This document shows positions 24,247 through 35,735 of a stretch of 64,000 nucleotides of DNA, piece by piece. The notes below the pieces were generated by a model that saw only the letters and a program-made list of their open reading frames with translations, was not told the origin of the DNA and did no database searches. Every line of letters begins with the position of its first letter. Position 1 is the stretch's first letter. Origin of the DNA: Pegea sp. RAD2-039 (taxonomy: Eukaryota > Chordata > Thaliacea > Salpida > Salpidae); assembly GCA_034620365.1 (NCBI GenBank), contig JAQGEQ010000380.1:3720001-3784000 (forward strand). The letters run 5' to 3'. The position numbers and the translations under genes were made by a program.

Positions 24247-26186
24247 ATGAATTTTATCAGCAAACTTCGATTAGTTTCATCTAGTTTATATCAACAATTA
24301 TCTGTAGGAAAGTTACATTCTACAAGTATGTCTTTATGTATTCGGGATTTATCAAACGAAACTGAAGGAGATGAGTGCTTAAAATCTTATAACTATTTTT
24401 ATAATCCTTCTCTATTAAAGTGAGAATTAAATTTATTCAATTTCTCTAGGATTGTTTTACAATTTGAATTATTTTTTTCCTTTATTTTACTGTTTAATTA
24501 ATTCACTGAAGTTATAATATTTTATGTTTACTTTAAAATTTGTATACTTCGTTAGCTGCACCCAAGTGTTTAAAGAATAAAAAAAAAGTATACTTAACTT
24601 CTACGATTTATTTTTAAGAATATCATAATTTGATGTATTAACTTTATATTTAGATATTATCTTGATCATCAACAATAGGTCCTAGTTGACCCCTAAGTTA
24701 AACTTTTTATTTATTCATGTTATTTATGATCTATTCTATATGAAAAATTATCATTTCCAGATAAAAGTGGAATATATCTCCATTTTTAAGTTTAAATTAA
24801 TTTTGAGTTTTAAAATTTATAAAACAATTTTACTTCATAAATTTCAGTTTCAAAGCTAATAAAACTAAATAACTATCATTATAAAACAATCAATCATTTA
24901 GAAAAATTTTTTGGAGTTTTATTAAAATCTTATAATTTTGTTTCAGAGACAAAGTTGCTTTTATTACTGGAGGAGGTTCTGGCATTGGATTTCGTATTTC
25001 AGAGCTTTTCATGAGGTAGTTTGATAATGTTTACAAGAATTATTTTTATGGCTAAATTATATTTTACAAATTTAGAATTTATTTGGTAAGACTAATCTAT
25101 TATTAGACATGGATGCAAGACAGCAATTGCTAGCAGAAGTGTTGAAAGAGTGAATGAATCTGCTGAAAAGTTAAAGACTGCAACAAACAGTGAATGTCTT
25201 CCTCTAGCTGTCGATGTCAGAAATGTAAATTCTTGAAATATGAGAATTCTTATAATTTCTTTCTAAAAATTGTTAATGTCTTAGAAACTAGATTAAATGT
25301 ACTCAATAAAAAAATTATTGAAGTTATTCAAAAAGTTTATTAGTATGTTATAAAAGATTTTATATAAAAATAAAACTTTCATTCAGACTGAGCAAATTGA
25401 AAAAGCTGTTGATTGCTGTTTAGAAAGATTTGGAAAAATTGACATCTTGATCAATTGTGAGTTTTTCAAACCAAATTTGTAAAAATTACTTTCATCAAAA
25501 TGTTGTTTGATATTTAAAGGCGCTGCTGGCAATTTTCTCAGTCCTACTAGTAACCTATCATACAACGCTTTCAAAACAGTTATGGAAATTGACACATTAG
25601 GAACTTTTAATGTAACCAAAGCAGCATACAACAAATATTTGAAAGTAAAAACCATCAGTTGTAAGTAAATAGAAGTTTTTATAATTTACTTGACAGAATA
25701 ACGGTGGAAACGTCATCAACATCACAGCTACTTTGCATTATAGAGGAAGAGTAATGCAATGCCATGCTGGCAGCGCCAAGGCAGCTATCGGTAAATTCTA
25801 CAAACTGTTTTGTTCTTATGCTGATTTAAACTTGTATCAGACGCAATGACTAAACACATGGCTGTTGAATGGGGTTCTCAAGGTATCAGAGTAAACGGAA
25901 TCGCTCCAGGACCTATTGGGGGCACTGTTGGGATGAACAAGCTAGGTACACGGTTCAAATCGATGTTTTATTGATTTATATTTGAGCTATTAAAGGTGGA
26001 AACACGGAAATCGCTGAACAAATGAAAAAAGTGATACCAGCAGGAAGATGGGGATTGAAAACTGAGATCGCAGAGAGTGCGTTGTATCTTGCGAGTGATG
26101 TGTCCTCTTATATGACTGGTCACGTCATGGTTGTTGATGGAGGCGAGTGGTTAACGCATCCTAACCATATTCCTTCATCGTTATAA
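24247..26186 (+). CDS. DECR2: 2,4-dienoyl-CoA reductase (DECR2 type)
   Basis: Short-chain dehydrogenase that reduces 2,4-dienoyl-CoA with NADPH so that polyunsaturated fatty acids can be beta-oxidised. Exons: 24247-24419, 24947-25015, 25107-25224, 25387-25456, 25520-25644, 25697-25790, 25841-25945, 25996-26186, about 314 residues. The NADP-binding TGGGSGIG is at 65-72, followed by [40 protein letters not shown] and [11 protein letters not shown], each close to human DECR2. The active-site region has SAK without the usual Tyr-X3-Lys, as in the family. Two oddities: about 28 residues precede the conserved start ([20 protein letters not shown]; basic and Ser-rich, no acids), resembling a mitochondrial leader, and the C-terminus is SSL and not a strong peroxisomal signal. 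A second ATG (24328) would remove most of the leader. The stop is 6 bp from the opposing NUP85 stop. Confidence 0.92.
25967..25972 (-). terminator. Candidate NUP85 poly(A) signal
   Basis: AATAAA on the minus strand, the first one beyond the NUP85 stop. It lies inside DECR2 intron 7 (25946-25995), so the NUP85 transcript probably runs antisense through the last DECR2 exon. Confidence 0.4.
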
Positions 26187-26192
26187 AATCAT

Positions 26193-29100
26193 TCATGTAA
26201 CGCTCGAGACAAATTTTCTAAAAGAGAAAACCGCAACATCGTCAATTTCTCTTCGTTTTCTTTTGTTGTTTTCTGAATGTCCTGATGATGAAGATCTATT
26301 TAATCTACTTTCTTCAATCAACTGTAATCGAACCTTTGATTGTTGAAGTTTGTCTAATTCAACTAATAAAGCAGTTGTTTCTTCAACTCCAAAAATTGGT
26401 TTTTCCTTCTCGAGAAGCGGAATGCAGTTGATCATTAGTGGAAGCCGAAGACTACACACAATTGAAATATTTTAAATAAAAAAAGAAAGAAAAGTTTATT
26501 TACTTGCTAGGCACTGCTTTTGAAACCAACAAATTGACCAATAGAAATGCAGCTTTATTAATTTGACCATCAGATTGAAGCTTTTGAAACTCACGGTATT
26601 TATCTGTGAATTTATATAATTAACCTCAGCAAGCTGCTTGACAGAAAATCAAATTACTTAAAAATGCCAACCGTTCAGACACCAAAACTGAAGAACCTAA
26701 ATTATCGATAATGTCAGTGTATTTAAAGCTACCAGTGACTATATAATCTTGTAAAATTTTGTCGGTAATATAACTAGTTAAATTTTCATCCTGTAAAATA
26801 AAATTAGTTGTTTCAACATCATTTACAAAATATGAATTAAAATGAACTTGCATTTGCTTTTATACTCCAACATAAAGCGTTCCCAACTCGACCAACTTGT
26901 AGACTACGCATAGCTTGCTGCCGTTGAATACTTCTTTCTGTAAACACAAATCGCTGTTTGGTGATTAGTTTCTAATGATAAGTACCTTACCTTCATTTAT
27001 CAAATGATACTTTTTACACAAGCGTTTAATTTTAGCGGCTTTCCTTTCACAGTTAAAAGGGATTCGTTGAACAAACAACCGTAGATAATTCAGAGAGTTT
27101 GGACCACTATTAGCAAGGTAACAAGCTACTACATTCCAATAATGAGCTTGCTTCGACAAATCTTCTGCATATGTAATTACCAGCGACTCACGAAACTTCT
27201 CATCAGACCTATTTGATGTTGAAGATTATAAATTTATAATTGATACTAATTAATACAACTAACTCTTTATCTTCATGAAAAGAAAATGAATTACAAGATA
27301 GTAACAAGTCAGTTAGATGAACAGGTAACCACCAGTTACTGAACTGACGACAGCATTCATCTATCACCTTAAAAACAAAAACATTCACTCAATCTTTTTT
27401 AATTGAAGATCAGATAAAATCATCTTACAACAGATAAATCAAAGCGAAATAAATGAAGCAAGATGTTGTCTAATGGTGACATTTCAGCAATTCCACCAAA
27501 CATTTCCAAAAAGACCTAAATAAATAGAAATCATAAAACTGACTAATTGAATTTAATAAGTAAACTTACAGATGATTGTTGGAAGATTTCAAAAGCAGAT
27601 ATTATTGGGTTATTGTAGTACAGATATGAAATCAATAGATGATACCAATTACCACATAACTCGTGTAATTCATCAAACACTTTTCTCTCACCGCACAATA
27701 TCTGTGTCGAAAATTATTTACAAATTTTTATGACAGATAAATTGAATTTTGATTAATTTAGTTCTTACCCTGCAAACTGTTTTTACTTCAGGTATAGTGT
27801 CGAAGTCTCCATGCTTTAATCTGCGCTTGCATTCGCTTAACCAGTTCTGCCATCGCCACTCAAAGTCACTGACTGTACTACCATCGCTCTGGTTAAAAAT
27901 GGTTTGAAATAAAAAAAAAACATTTCTAAACAAACACCAATATTCATTTTTAATTAGATTTAATTTTGTTATTTTTTTGGTAAACTAAAATTGATTTCAG
28001 ACATTTGAATGAAACCACGTTTCATTGTTTTGTTTAAAAACTCGAGCCAGATTTATTATTCACGACAAACAATATTTTGACAAATGATTTATTGTACTTT
28101 GTGTACTGAGAAAACTTCTGCTTTTGTTAACAAGTACTTTAGATTTATATAAAAGCCAGATCACAAATTTTATGAGTGACTTATTTTACTGAAGGACAAC
28201 TTGAAACTTAGAATAATGTTTTGAAATTTTAGTTTTTCTTTTTTAATTGGTTAATTCAGAACTGTGAAAAAGTTTAAGATATAGTAAGTTTAATTGTGTC
28301 AAATTAAAAAAGAAAAATAAGATGTTTCAGCGATAATTATAATCTTAAAGATAGTCTTAAATTCTTCTAGTAATTTTTTATAGAAGATTTTATAGACAGT
28401 TGAAGACTACAATCACCAAGGTCATGGATTTTTAAATCATTAAATCTTGCCGAATACTAGAAGACAACAGTTTTCAGTTTTAATCTGTTCAAGTACTAAA
28501 TTTCAAAAATGAATTGATAAATAAAAAGATTTTTACAAAACAAAGTTTTAAAGAACATTATATATAATTAAAGTTTAATCTTTAACTATTGAATATTTGA
28601 GAAAAGAATTTTAATCACTTAGATCCTACCTTTAGATGAATAACAATAATCAAATTAAATAGTTTAACTTCTTACAACATGATTAATGTACTATTTGTTT
28701 GATTTTTGTACGTGTTTAAATATCATGTCATACAAACAAACATCAATTACCAATTAAAAATAAGTTACATGTTCAAAATATTTATTTAATAGATGGCGAA
28801 GCCAAATCTTAGGGATAATTCTTTACTAGATTCAAAGTATTACCAAAGCGCTTTAAAAATCAATTTTGTAGAATCAAATCGTTTGCACAAATTATCAAGA
28901 TGCTTAAAAGCAGAGAAGAACTCGTAAGTAGCTAATAAGTTAATAAGAATCTTTAAAAGAATTGATGAATACAGAAAGCAAATACAAATGATTAAAGAAT
29001 GGGACAAATTGCAGAATGAAGTGACAAGAATTGAAGAAAACAGCGGACAAACCAAATTTGAATGCTACAAGTTCTATAAAAATAACAATCAAGTGAAATA

Positions 29101-32100
29101 CTTCAGAAAAAATTAAATAAATATTTCTATTTAGCCATCAAAGTTTCTTTCATCTTATTTATAGTTTGATCTGCATTTAGAGGCTGAGGGCAACAGAATT
29201 CTTCTGTATCAATAAATTTTACTAAAAAGTTGAAATTAGTTGATATTTATGAATTAATTATTTGCAGGAAAAGGAAGAAGCATCTGATTATTATGTGATG
29301 TATGGAAAAAGAATAAAAAAGAACACAAATTCAACAAAAAATCAAGGAACAGGTTTAGAGCAAAATATTTCATATTTATTTCTTTAAATAAAATATACTT
29401 TTATTAAACCTGACCATAAAATATTCTTTATCTTCAGAAAACAAAAGAAAATGCAAAATACATGAAGAAGACAACCAAGAAAATGAAAGACTCAAAAATG
29501 GTAAGAAGATGAAACAAAATTATCTTCAAGTAATAAATGAACAACATTTTATAGAAATTGAAACAAAGCAAACTTTCAAAGATGATGAGATTATGGTGGA
29601 TGGAGATATTTACAGTAGAAAAAGAATTGGATATGATGAACAGTACAAACGACTAAAGACACTATATGTCGAGTGCACAGAAGTAAATACAAAAGCAAGC
29701 AACACAAGAATTCCTAAATACTATTTACTGAAACATAAGTATATTATTCCACCTGTTCAAATGAAAGATAAAAATCACTTCTAAAAACACACGCTTAATA
29801 TTTTGATGTTATAACTTTTACTCACAGCTAATGAAGGTCTTTTTCGAAGTAGCTCATCAATACTTGAATAGATCTGTAATAAAATAGTTAATTGAATAAA
29901 AATATCAGTTAGCTTATATTTACCTGGTAGTCTGGTGAATCAAGCACTCTATTTAATCGGAGTAAATTACAAGCTTCCATTACTTTACCCTGTTTAAAAC
30001 ATAACAACAATTAAGTAATTTGCTTTGATTAATTAGATTATAAATTTGATTTTTAGTAAAATATACCTGAAGTAAAAGTGAATAAATAGCTGTCCAATAG
30101 CTAGGATGCTGGACAGTACTATCTGCAGATGTACACTGGTTCACAGGTTCAGTTGAGATAGGAAAGTGCCAGTTACACCAACTCATTAATCTCATAATCA
30201 CTAGTCCTTCTAATAAATTGGTCAAAATAAAAAAGGTTAGTTAATGTGAAAGTTCTGTTAAAACAATGATTAAAAGTTTACCAGGTAGTTTTTCAATCAA
30301 AAGAATTTCACATAAACTCCAAATTAGTTCCAACATACTATACAACTCAACCTGAAATATCCTTGAAATATTAATTAATTCAATTTAACACAAATTAATT
30401 TAATAAATTGAAGAAACACAAATTTACTTGAGCATCTATTTCAGCTTTTAGTAAGGGATTAACTGCAATAAACAACAAGTTTTAGTTGAATTAGAAATAA
30501 AAAATATAAAAAAGTTTTTTACTATAAAAATTAAATACTTTATTTGCAGTACAAATATAGAAGAAACTGTAGGAGTTGTATTGATCTATTTAAATTTCCA
30601 TTATTTTTTGTAGTTTAGATTATCATATATAAACATATTTATTCAGTTACTATTGTGTTTTACTATAAACAAATTTCTTCCAAAAGTTCAAAACTTTTAT
30701 TTTTAAACATTCAAATGAAAATCTATTAGAAATCAAATTAGAAAAACTCACATAAATATGTTTGATTATCTTCCTTTAGTTCAAGAAAACATGATCTTAA
30801 GATGCTCCTATACTTTCGACTATTTGCAAGCAACCTGAAATATAATAAGCCCTAAATAATAATAAATTTATAGAGATACAACTGATAAAAATATTGTATA
30901 TTTTACTAATAAACAAAACGGGTAATAATCATCTATATTATCACTATTTGAAAAATAAGATAGATATAAACCTTAAAAAAGAAATAGAGATATTAGATTT
31001 ATGTAACAAGATCTTACATGTTTTCAAATGAAGAATCATTTTGCTTTTTACTAAGTTCTTGAACACTGGTAAAGATTACTGAAATATTTATAAAAATGTT
31101 ATTATAAAATTAAAAAATCACTAAACAAATTTATAAAAGATTGTTTAACATTACATTCATAGAAATAAAATTATTAAAAAATATTTCATGAATATATAAA
31201 AACTAACTATGAGATTGGTGAACAAGTTTTTTTGCTACTGATTTTGATAAATCATTATTCCAGCTTAGAACTTGCACACAGCCAGATTTCCCATTAATGT
31301 TTGCAGCTTTATCTACAAATAAATATAGTAATTTATTACAATTATTTCTAAGAAAATATTGATAGTACCATCAACTGAATCATGGTTTTTAGGTGACACA
31401 AAAGTTGCTAATTGATTATTTGACATCCAAACAGCATTTAACACTTGGCCATCATTCATTTCACCATCTATGTACTAAAATCAAAAACATGATAAATAAT
31501 GGATAAATGAAGATGTGAAAAAAATTTAATTTAAATGAAGAATATATAAAAATCAATAAAACTGTAAAAATTAATTAAACAAACTTTAAACAAATACTTT
31601 TACAAAAATAATAAATAATTTTGTAATATATAATAAGAAATTATTTATACAAGTATAACAATATATCAAAATTCTTAAAATAACAGCTTTTTTCATTTAT
31701 GAATGAAAGTTAAAATTATTAAAATGTAAAATAAATTTATAAACATTGATATACTCATAATAATTTAGTTTTTTAATCAATAATTATGAAAGTATAAAAT
31801 TATAAAAACTATATAACACATGCACAAATTTATAGAAGTTATATATCTTTAATTAAAATTAATTTGCTAAAGAATACTTTTGTCAAATTTTAAACTATGT
31901 TATCTACATCTAGATTTTGGTTTGACCATCAATTAAACAAAAGTTTTAACTCAGTAAATGTAGAAACATTTAATTAAAATGTCAAATCTCTTAAATTAAA
32001 GAAAAAGGTTAATTTATAAAAAAAAAAGTTTCAATAACTTTAATTAGTTATCAGTCTATTGTAAAGTTGATAGTGTATAAAATTTATAAGATATTTGCAT

Positions 32101-32158
32101 TGTAGATATATAAAAAAATTACCATCACATTAACATCATCAGAAGTTGAAAGATTCAT
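26193..32158 (-). CDS. NUP85: Nucleoporin Nup85
   Basis: Alpha-solenoid subunit of the Y-shaped (Nup107-160) complex of the nuclear pore. Nineteen phase-consistent exons, high to low: 32158-32123, 31474-31369, 31312-31208, 31078-31018, 30834-30752, 30462-30428, 30351-30282, 30209-30067, 29989-29924, 29873-29826, 27888-27769, 27701-27570, 27515-27429, 27367-27264, 27208-26991, 26937-26852, 26790-26658, 26603-26504, 26451-26193. The product is about 663 residues (human 656). Diagnostic matches to human Nup85 include FEWRWQNWLSECKRRL, PLDNILLHLFRFDLSV, SNWWLPVHLTDLL, YWNVVACYL, VQRIPFNCERKAAKI, TDIIDNLGSSVLVSERLAFL and CIPLLEKEKPIFGVEET. Intron 10 (27889-29825) holds a gene on the other strand. 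Intron 16 seems to have a GC donor (26851-26850), which restores the KANDENLTSYITDKIL alignment. The C-terminal tail is basic and specific to this lineage. Confidence 0.93.
26365..26370 (+). terminator. Candidate DECR2 poly(A) signal
   Basis: AATAAA 178 nt after the DECR2 stop, the first on the plus strand. It lies within the last coding exon of NUP85. Confidence 0.4.
28793..29784 (+). CDS. Nested coiled-coil protein in NUP85 intron 10
   Basis: Four exons on the strand opposite NUP85, wholly inside its largest intron: 28793-28923, 28975-29092, 29268-29352, 29438-29784, about 226 residues, all phases consistent. Donors and acceptors are good (TCGTAAGTAG; ATACAG; TTTGCAG; TCTTCAG). It begins MAKPNLRDNSLLDSKYYQSA. 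Residues about 25-80 are rich in Lys and Glu and look like a coiled coil (NRLHKLSRCLKAEK, IKEWDKLQNEVTRIEENSG). The C-terminal half is basic (KRIKKNTNSTKN, ENKRKCKIHEEDNQENERLK), with a more ordered end: DGDIYSRKRIGYDEQYKRL and IPKYYLLKHKYIIPP. I do not recognise a family. Its transcript would be antisense to NUP85 pre-mRNA but not to the mature mRNA. Confidence 0.7.
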
Positions 32159-32594
32159 TTCCAAATTTTTGAGGATAGAACTTTATTTTTACGCGGGTTA
32201 TCTTCAAACAATCACAGCTAAATCACTTTTACAAATCTGAACTTAAAAAACAAATTGGTTTTTGTTAAAAAATAAAAATACTAAATTTCAAAAAATGAGA
32301 AAAAGATCTTCAAGCAAAAAATATGAGTTTATAGTTAAAAAATAAATAAAATTTATGTATTAAATATAATCAATATTATTGTAGATTCGAAACATTTACA
32401 ACAGTCTAAGTACACTAAGAGCGTTGTAATATCAGTAGCTTTTTTATTACTTACATTTATTTCAGGCTTGCACTAAAATGGTGATACTCTTAGAGATTCA
32501 TGAGACATTTACAGAAATTTTAAATTTTATTTTACAATAGTTTTTGAAAAGGCTATAACAAACACTTGTATCTTATAAAAGTATTTTTTCATAT
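32159..32594. other. Intergenic, NUP85 promoter side
   Basis: AT-rich, upstream of the NUP85 start. No gene recognised. Confidence 0.4.
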
Positions 32595-32770
32595 ATTCCC
32601 GTAAGGTAGCGGTTATTACGCGCGCATGATACAGAGAAGGTCTCGGGTTCGAGCCAAGACGGACATATATTTGCGATAACGAAAAGTTTATATAAAACTC
32701 CGCTAGAATGGTGTTGTTAGTCTGCTTTATGGCAACACTTCTAAGAGACGTAAGAATTCAAATTGAAAGC
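32595..32770 (+). mobile_element. tRNA-derived SINE-like sequence
   Basis: A tRNA-like head carries an A-box-like GGTAGCGGTTATTACGCGCG (from 32605) and a perfect-looking B box, GGGTTCGAGCC (32645-32655), about 40 nt apart as in a tRNA gene. The acceptor and anticodon arms do not pair properly, so it is not a working tRNA gene. About 110 nt of unrelated body follows up to the LINE copy. SINEs are non-coding elements made by RNA polymerase III and copied by LINE enzymes. Confidence 0.45.
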
Positions 32771-34790
32771 CGAAGTTGGAGCCTCCTGTCTCTTGAGTTA
32801 TATTTTGGGGGATTTTAATTTTAGTAAAATTGATTGAAATAACCCGAATCCAGCATTTATAGGAAACTCATTTAAGTTGGATAACGATAATCCTACTTCA
32901 GCTATTCTAAGTCATGCCTTCCTGTATACCCGTCTTACTAAAACAAGAATTTAGTGAGGTATTTTTTATGTCTATCTTCATAATATTGCTTTTTGATATT
33001 TCAAAATTCGACTAATATAATTTTTGAGAAACTTACACATATAAGCTGGCGAGTGCTTCATTGGCTTTGTTTAAAGCAAGTAAGATCCAAACATTCCATC
33101 CAGTCCAAAATTTCAGAAAAAACTGAGTTTTTCTGATCGAAGAGTTTTATAGATTTAAGTTTGTCAATTTGATCAAAATGAGATTTTTGTCTTTGACGTG
33201 GTACCCGGATCATTTTATAACTGCCAGACAAGCGCATAGATTATTGATTCAAATAAATGATTGGATATATTTTATCAGTACTACTTGTTAGTACTACTAT
33301 TGTAACAATATAATAATTTTTATAATTATAAGTTTCTGTAATTGCTTTTTGTAAGCTTCCTCAATTCCAGTCACTTATCTCAGATGGTTAGTTCTCCAAC
33401 CCAAGTTAGTGGTAATACTTTGAATCTCCTAATCACATTAAAACCTGAAAACATTATCTACGTTGATCAAAAAGAGCCTTTTGCTCCGACATGCGATCAC
33501 AACATGATTGAATTCAAGCTCCATCAAAGTTTTTTATGAACGTTAAAATTTCTAGCAAGCGGAATTTTCATAGTGGATGTTGATAGTATTTAAGTTTTGA
33601 TCAGATTTTGACTTGATTTTTGTTTTCAACTCTAACAAAGACATCAATACTACTTATTCACGGTTTATCAACATCGTTAATGAGTTAATTGAGAGATTCG
33701 TACCTTTTAGTGAGTCAACAAAAAGCAACATTTGCCCAAATAGCGTTTTTATAACCGATAATGGCAACACTCCTTCTCTTTTCTACTCCGACATTCTCGC
33801 AAATTTTCATCAGATAATAGATCCTGCCATAACGGTCGGTTGAAATCATCAGTTTCCAACATCCCTGATCAGCTTTGCTTTTAAGAAAACTACTTTCTCT
33901 TTATCACTACCTTTATTGCTACTCTTTAACATCACTTTGAGGTGAGGAAGAGTTCCACAAATTTGGAAGAAATCTTTCATTACTCCTATTTATAAAATAG
34001 TCCAAGAAACACTGCCCTTAACTACAGACCAGTTTCACTTACTTTGGTTATCTGCAGCACTGAAGAATGTATTATTCACAATTATTTAATAGACCAGTCA
34101 TTTAATAGAGCAATATCTGATGTCCAGGATGGCTTTGTGAAACGGAAATCTTCCCTGACTTGACACCCCACTTTTTCAATGAGCTTACAGCCCATTATGA
34201 AAGTAATACTTCTAGTGACACAATGATATCACAAATATGATGTCACAAGCTTCTTCAATATAGATGCTTTAGAAACTCGACAGATTAAATACGAACCAAT
34301 TTTTATTTTTAAATTATCCACAATTTAGTTGAACTTCAATTCGATACTTTCTTTTCCATTAGTCCTTCCCTCAAGTTATTTCAATTCAGACGACACATTA
34401 CATCTTAATAAGCCCATATCACCTAGTAGGTTAACCAGAGCAAGTGTTTTCTCATACCGCACAATTACTACTTGGAAGCAGCTGCCATCAGACACTGTTA
34501 TGTAAAAATTACTAGTGCTGTTCTAGCAGAAATTGAACCGTTATAATATTGCCAATATTGCCATTTTTAAACTGTGAATTTTTCCTTTTTTATACTATTA
34601 ACATTCCATGTAATTGTTCACTGTTATGTGTTTTGGAGAATACTGAAATGCCATGTGTTACATCTTTTTCTTTCTATATTTCTAACTCAATTATATATAA
34701 TATGTATTATTTGTGAGAGTGTGTGTTAGCGAAGGTGCTCTCTTCAGGTTTGTTTGCGTTTATTGTAATGAATAAACAAATGAACAAAGT
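32771..34790 (+). mobile_element. Broken CR1-like LINE, copy 2
   Basis: Degraded relative of the LINE at 41.9-44.8 kb. It aligns with that copy from the endonuclease region (TTTTGGGGGATTTTAATTTT, near 32804) through FPTQVSGNTL-like sequence and the C-terminal segment to the same 3' end (TGTGTTAGCGAAGGTGCTCT, then an A-rich tail near 34770-34790). It keeps part of the reverse transcriptase that copy 1 lacks (PQIWKKSFITPIYK and ALNYRPVSLT near 33955-34045) but has lost the catalytic core. Stops and frameshifts are frequent. A foreign segment interrupts it at about 32921-33348. The 5' end is truncated, as usual for LINE insertions. Confidence 0.75.
32921..33348. mobile_element. Segment inserted into LINE copy 2
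   Basis: Copy 1 reads continuously across this point (AGTCATGCCTTTGTAAGCTT at about 43572-43591). Copy 2 instead has about 428 extra bases, flanked by TGCCTT and TGCTTT, which may be a slightly changed 6-bp target duplication. The inserted DNA has no ORF of note. It is a candidate short non-autonomous element of unknown family. Confidence 0.4.
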
Positions 34791-35735
34791 AGAAGTAAAG
34801 GTTCATTTTTTAGCTCGTCTGTTGAATTACTATATGAATATAATAGCTATTTGGTCAACCATGTACCTTGATATAAAACCTTGTCTCGATCAATCATTTT
34901 AACTTTGCCGTTATTTAGTCGAATCCCGCCCACCCGCTATTATTTATTTTTTTAAAAAAGCTGTTTTTTCTAAAATACACAAAATATTTTCAAATAATGT
35001 TATGGAAATCTTTTGATTAAAATCAGTATGATAGAATCGTTGATGTATTTATTTAACTTACATAACAAAAACGTTTATTACCAAAGCTTTTAACCAAAGG
35101 TTTTACTTAGACTAAAGGTTATCAGACACTTAAAGCTCAAGGTTCACATATTTGTTGATTAAAAGAAAGTTCTCTACAGTGATTGACAACTATATAGCAG
35201 CAAAACATTATATATAAACATGTTTTAATCACCATTTTATACTTATTTAGCATTTCTATGTTAGCCTAATTTTTTTATTTGAAGATTGATCATTTTTGAA
35301 AACACATAAGCGAGAAGAAACGGTTTCTATCAAGAATGTGTTAGTATCATTTTTAAAAGCAAATAAAAATTCTTGATGAAAAGCATTTACATTGCACTTA
35401 TTTTTTGAATGCTTAATGAAATATGAAACTGCAATCTGCCATTCTTGTCAAAAGTCGTGTTTTAAAACACTGGGCTTATACTGTTGGTGTTTTTTTATTT
35501 TTAATTGTTCGAAGAAATTTAAAATTCACAGTATTAAAAAAATTTGGTTGATAAAATTTGAGCTAAGAAAACTATTACAACAAAGTAGTAAATTTACAAT
35601 TTAGGGGGAGATTTTTTTCTATTATTGAAAAAAACAAGTTTAAATAACTTCGAAAGCTTACTTACTGATTAAAGCGTTATGTTCAAATTCCCTGGAAAAA
35701 CATTTCGGTTACAAAGAAATAAAGTTAAACAAAGT
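34791..35735. other. Intergenic, 3' side of laccase
   Basis: AT-rich. A TTTATT at 35494-35499 (AATAAA on the minus strand) may end the laccase transcript. The ORF seen here has no protein-like pattern. Confidence 0.4.

Noticed and set aside
27718-27768. Open continuation of NUP85 exon 11 into the following intron
   Set aside because: GTAAGA donor and the match of the next exon (ILCGERKVFDEL) show that it is intron.
34905-34950. tRNA T-arm-like TCGAATCCCGCCCACC
   Set aside because: No A-box or other tRNA arm lies at the right distance upstream; probably chance or a tiny SINE remnant.
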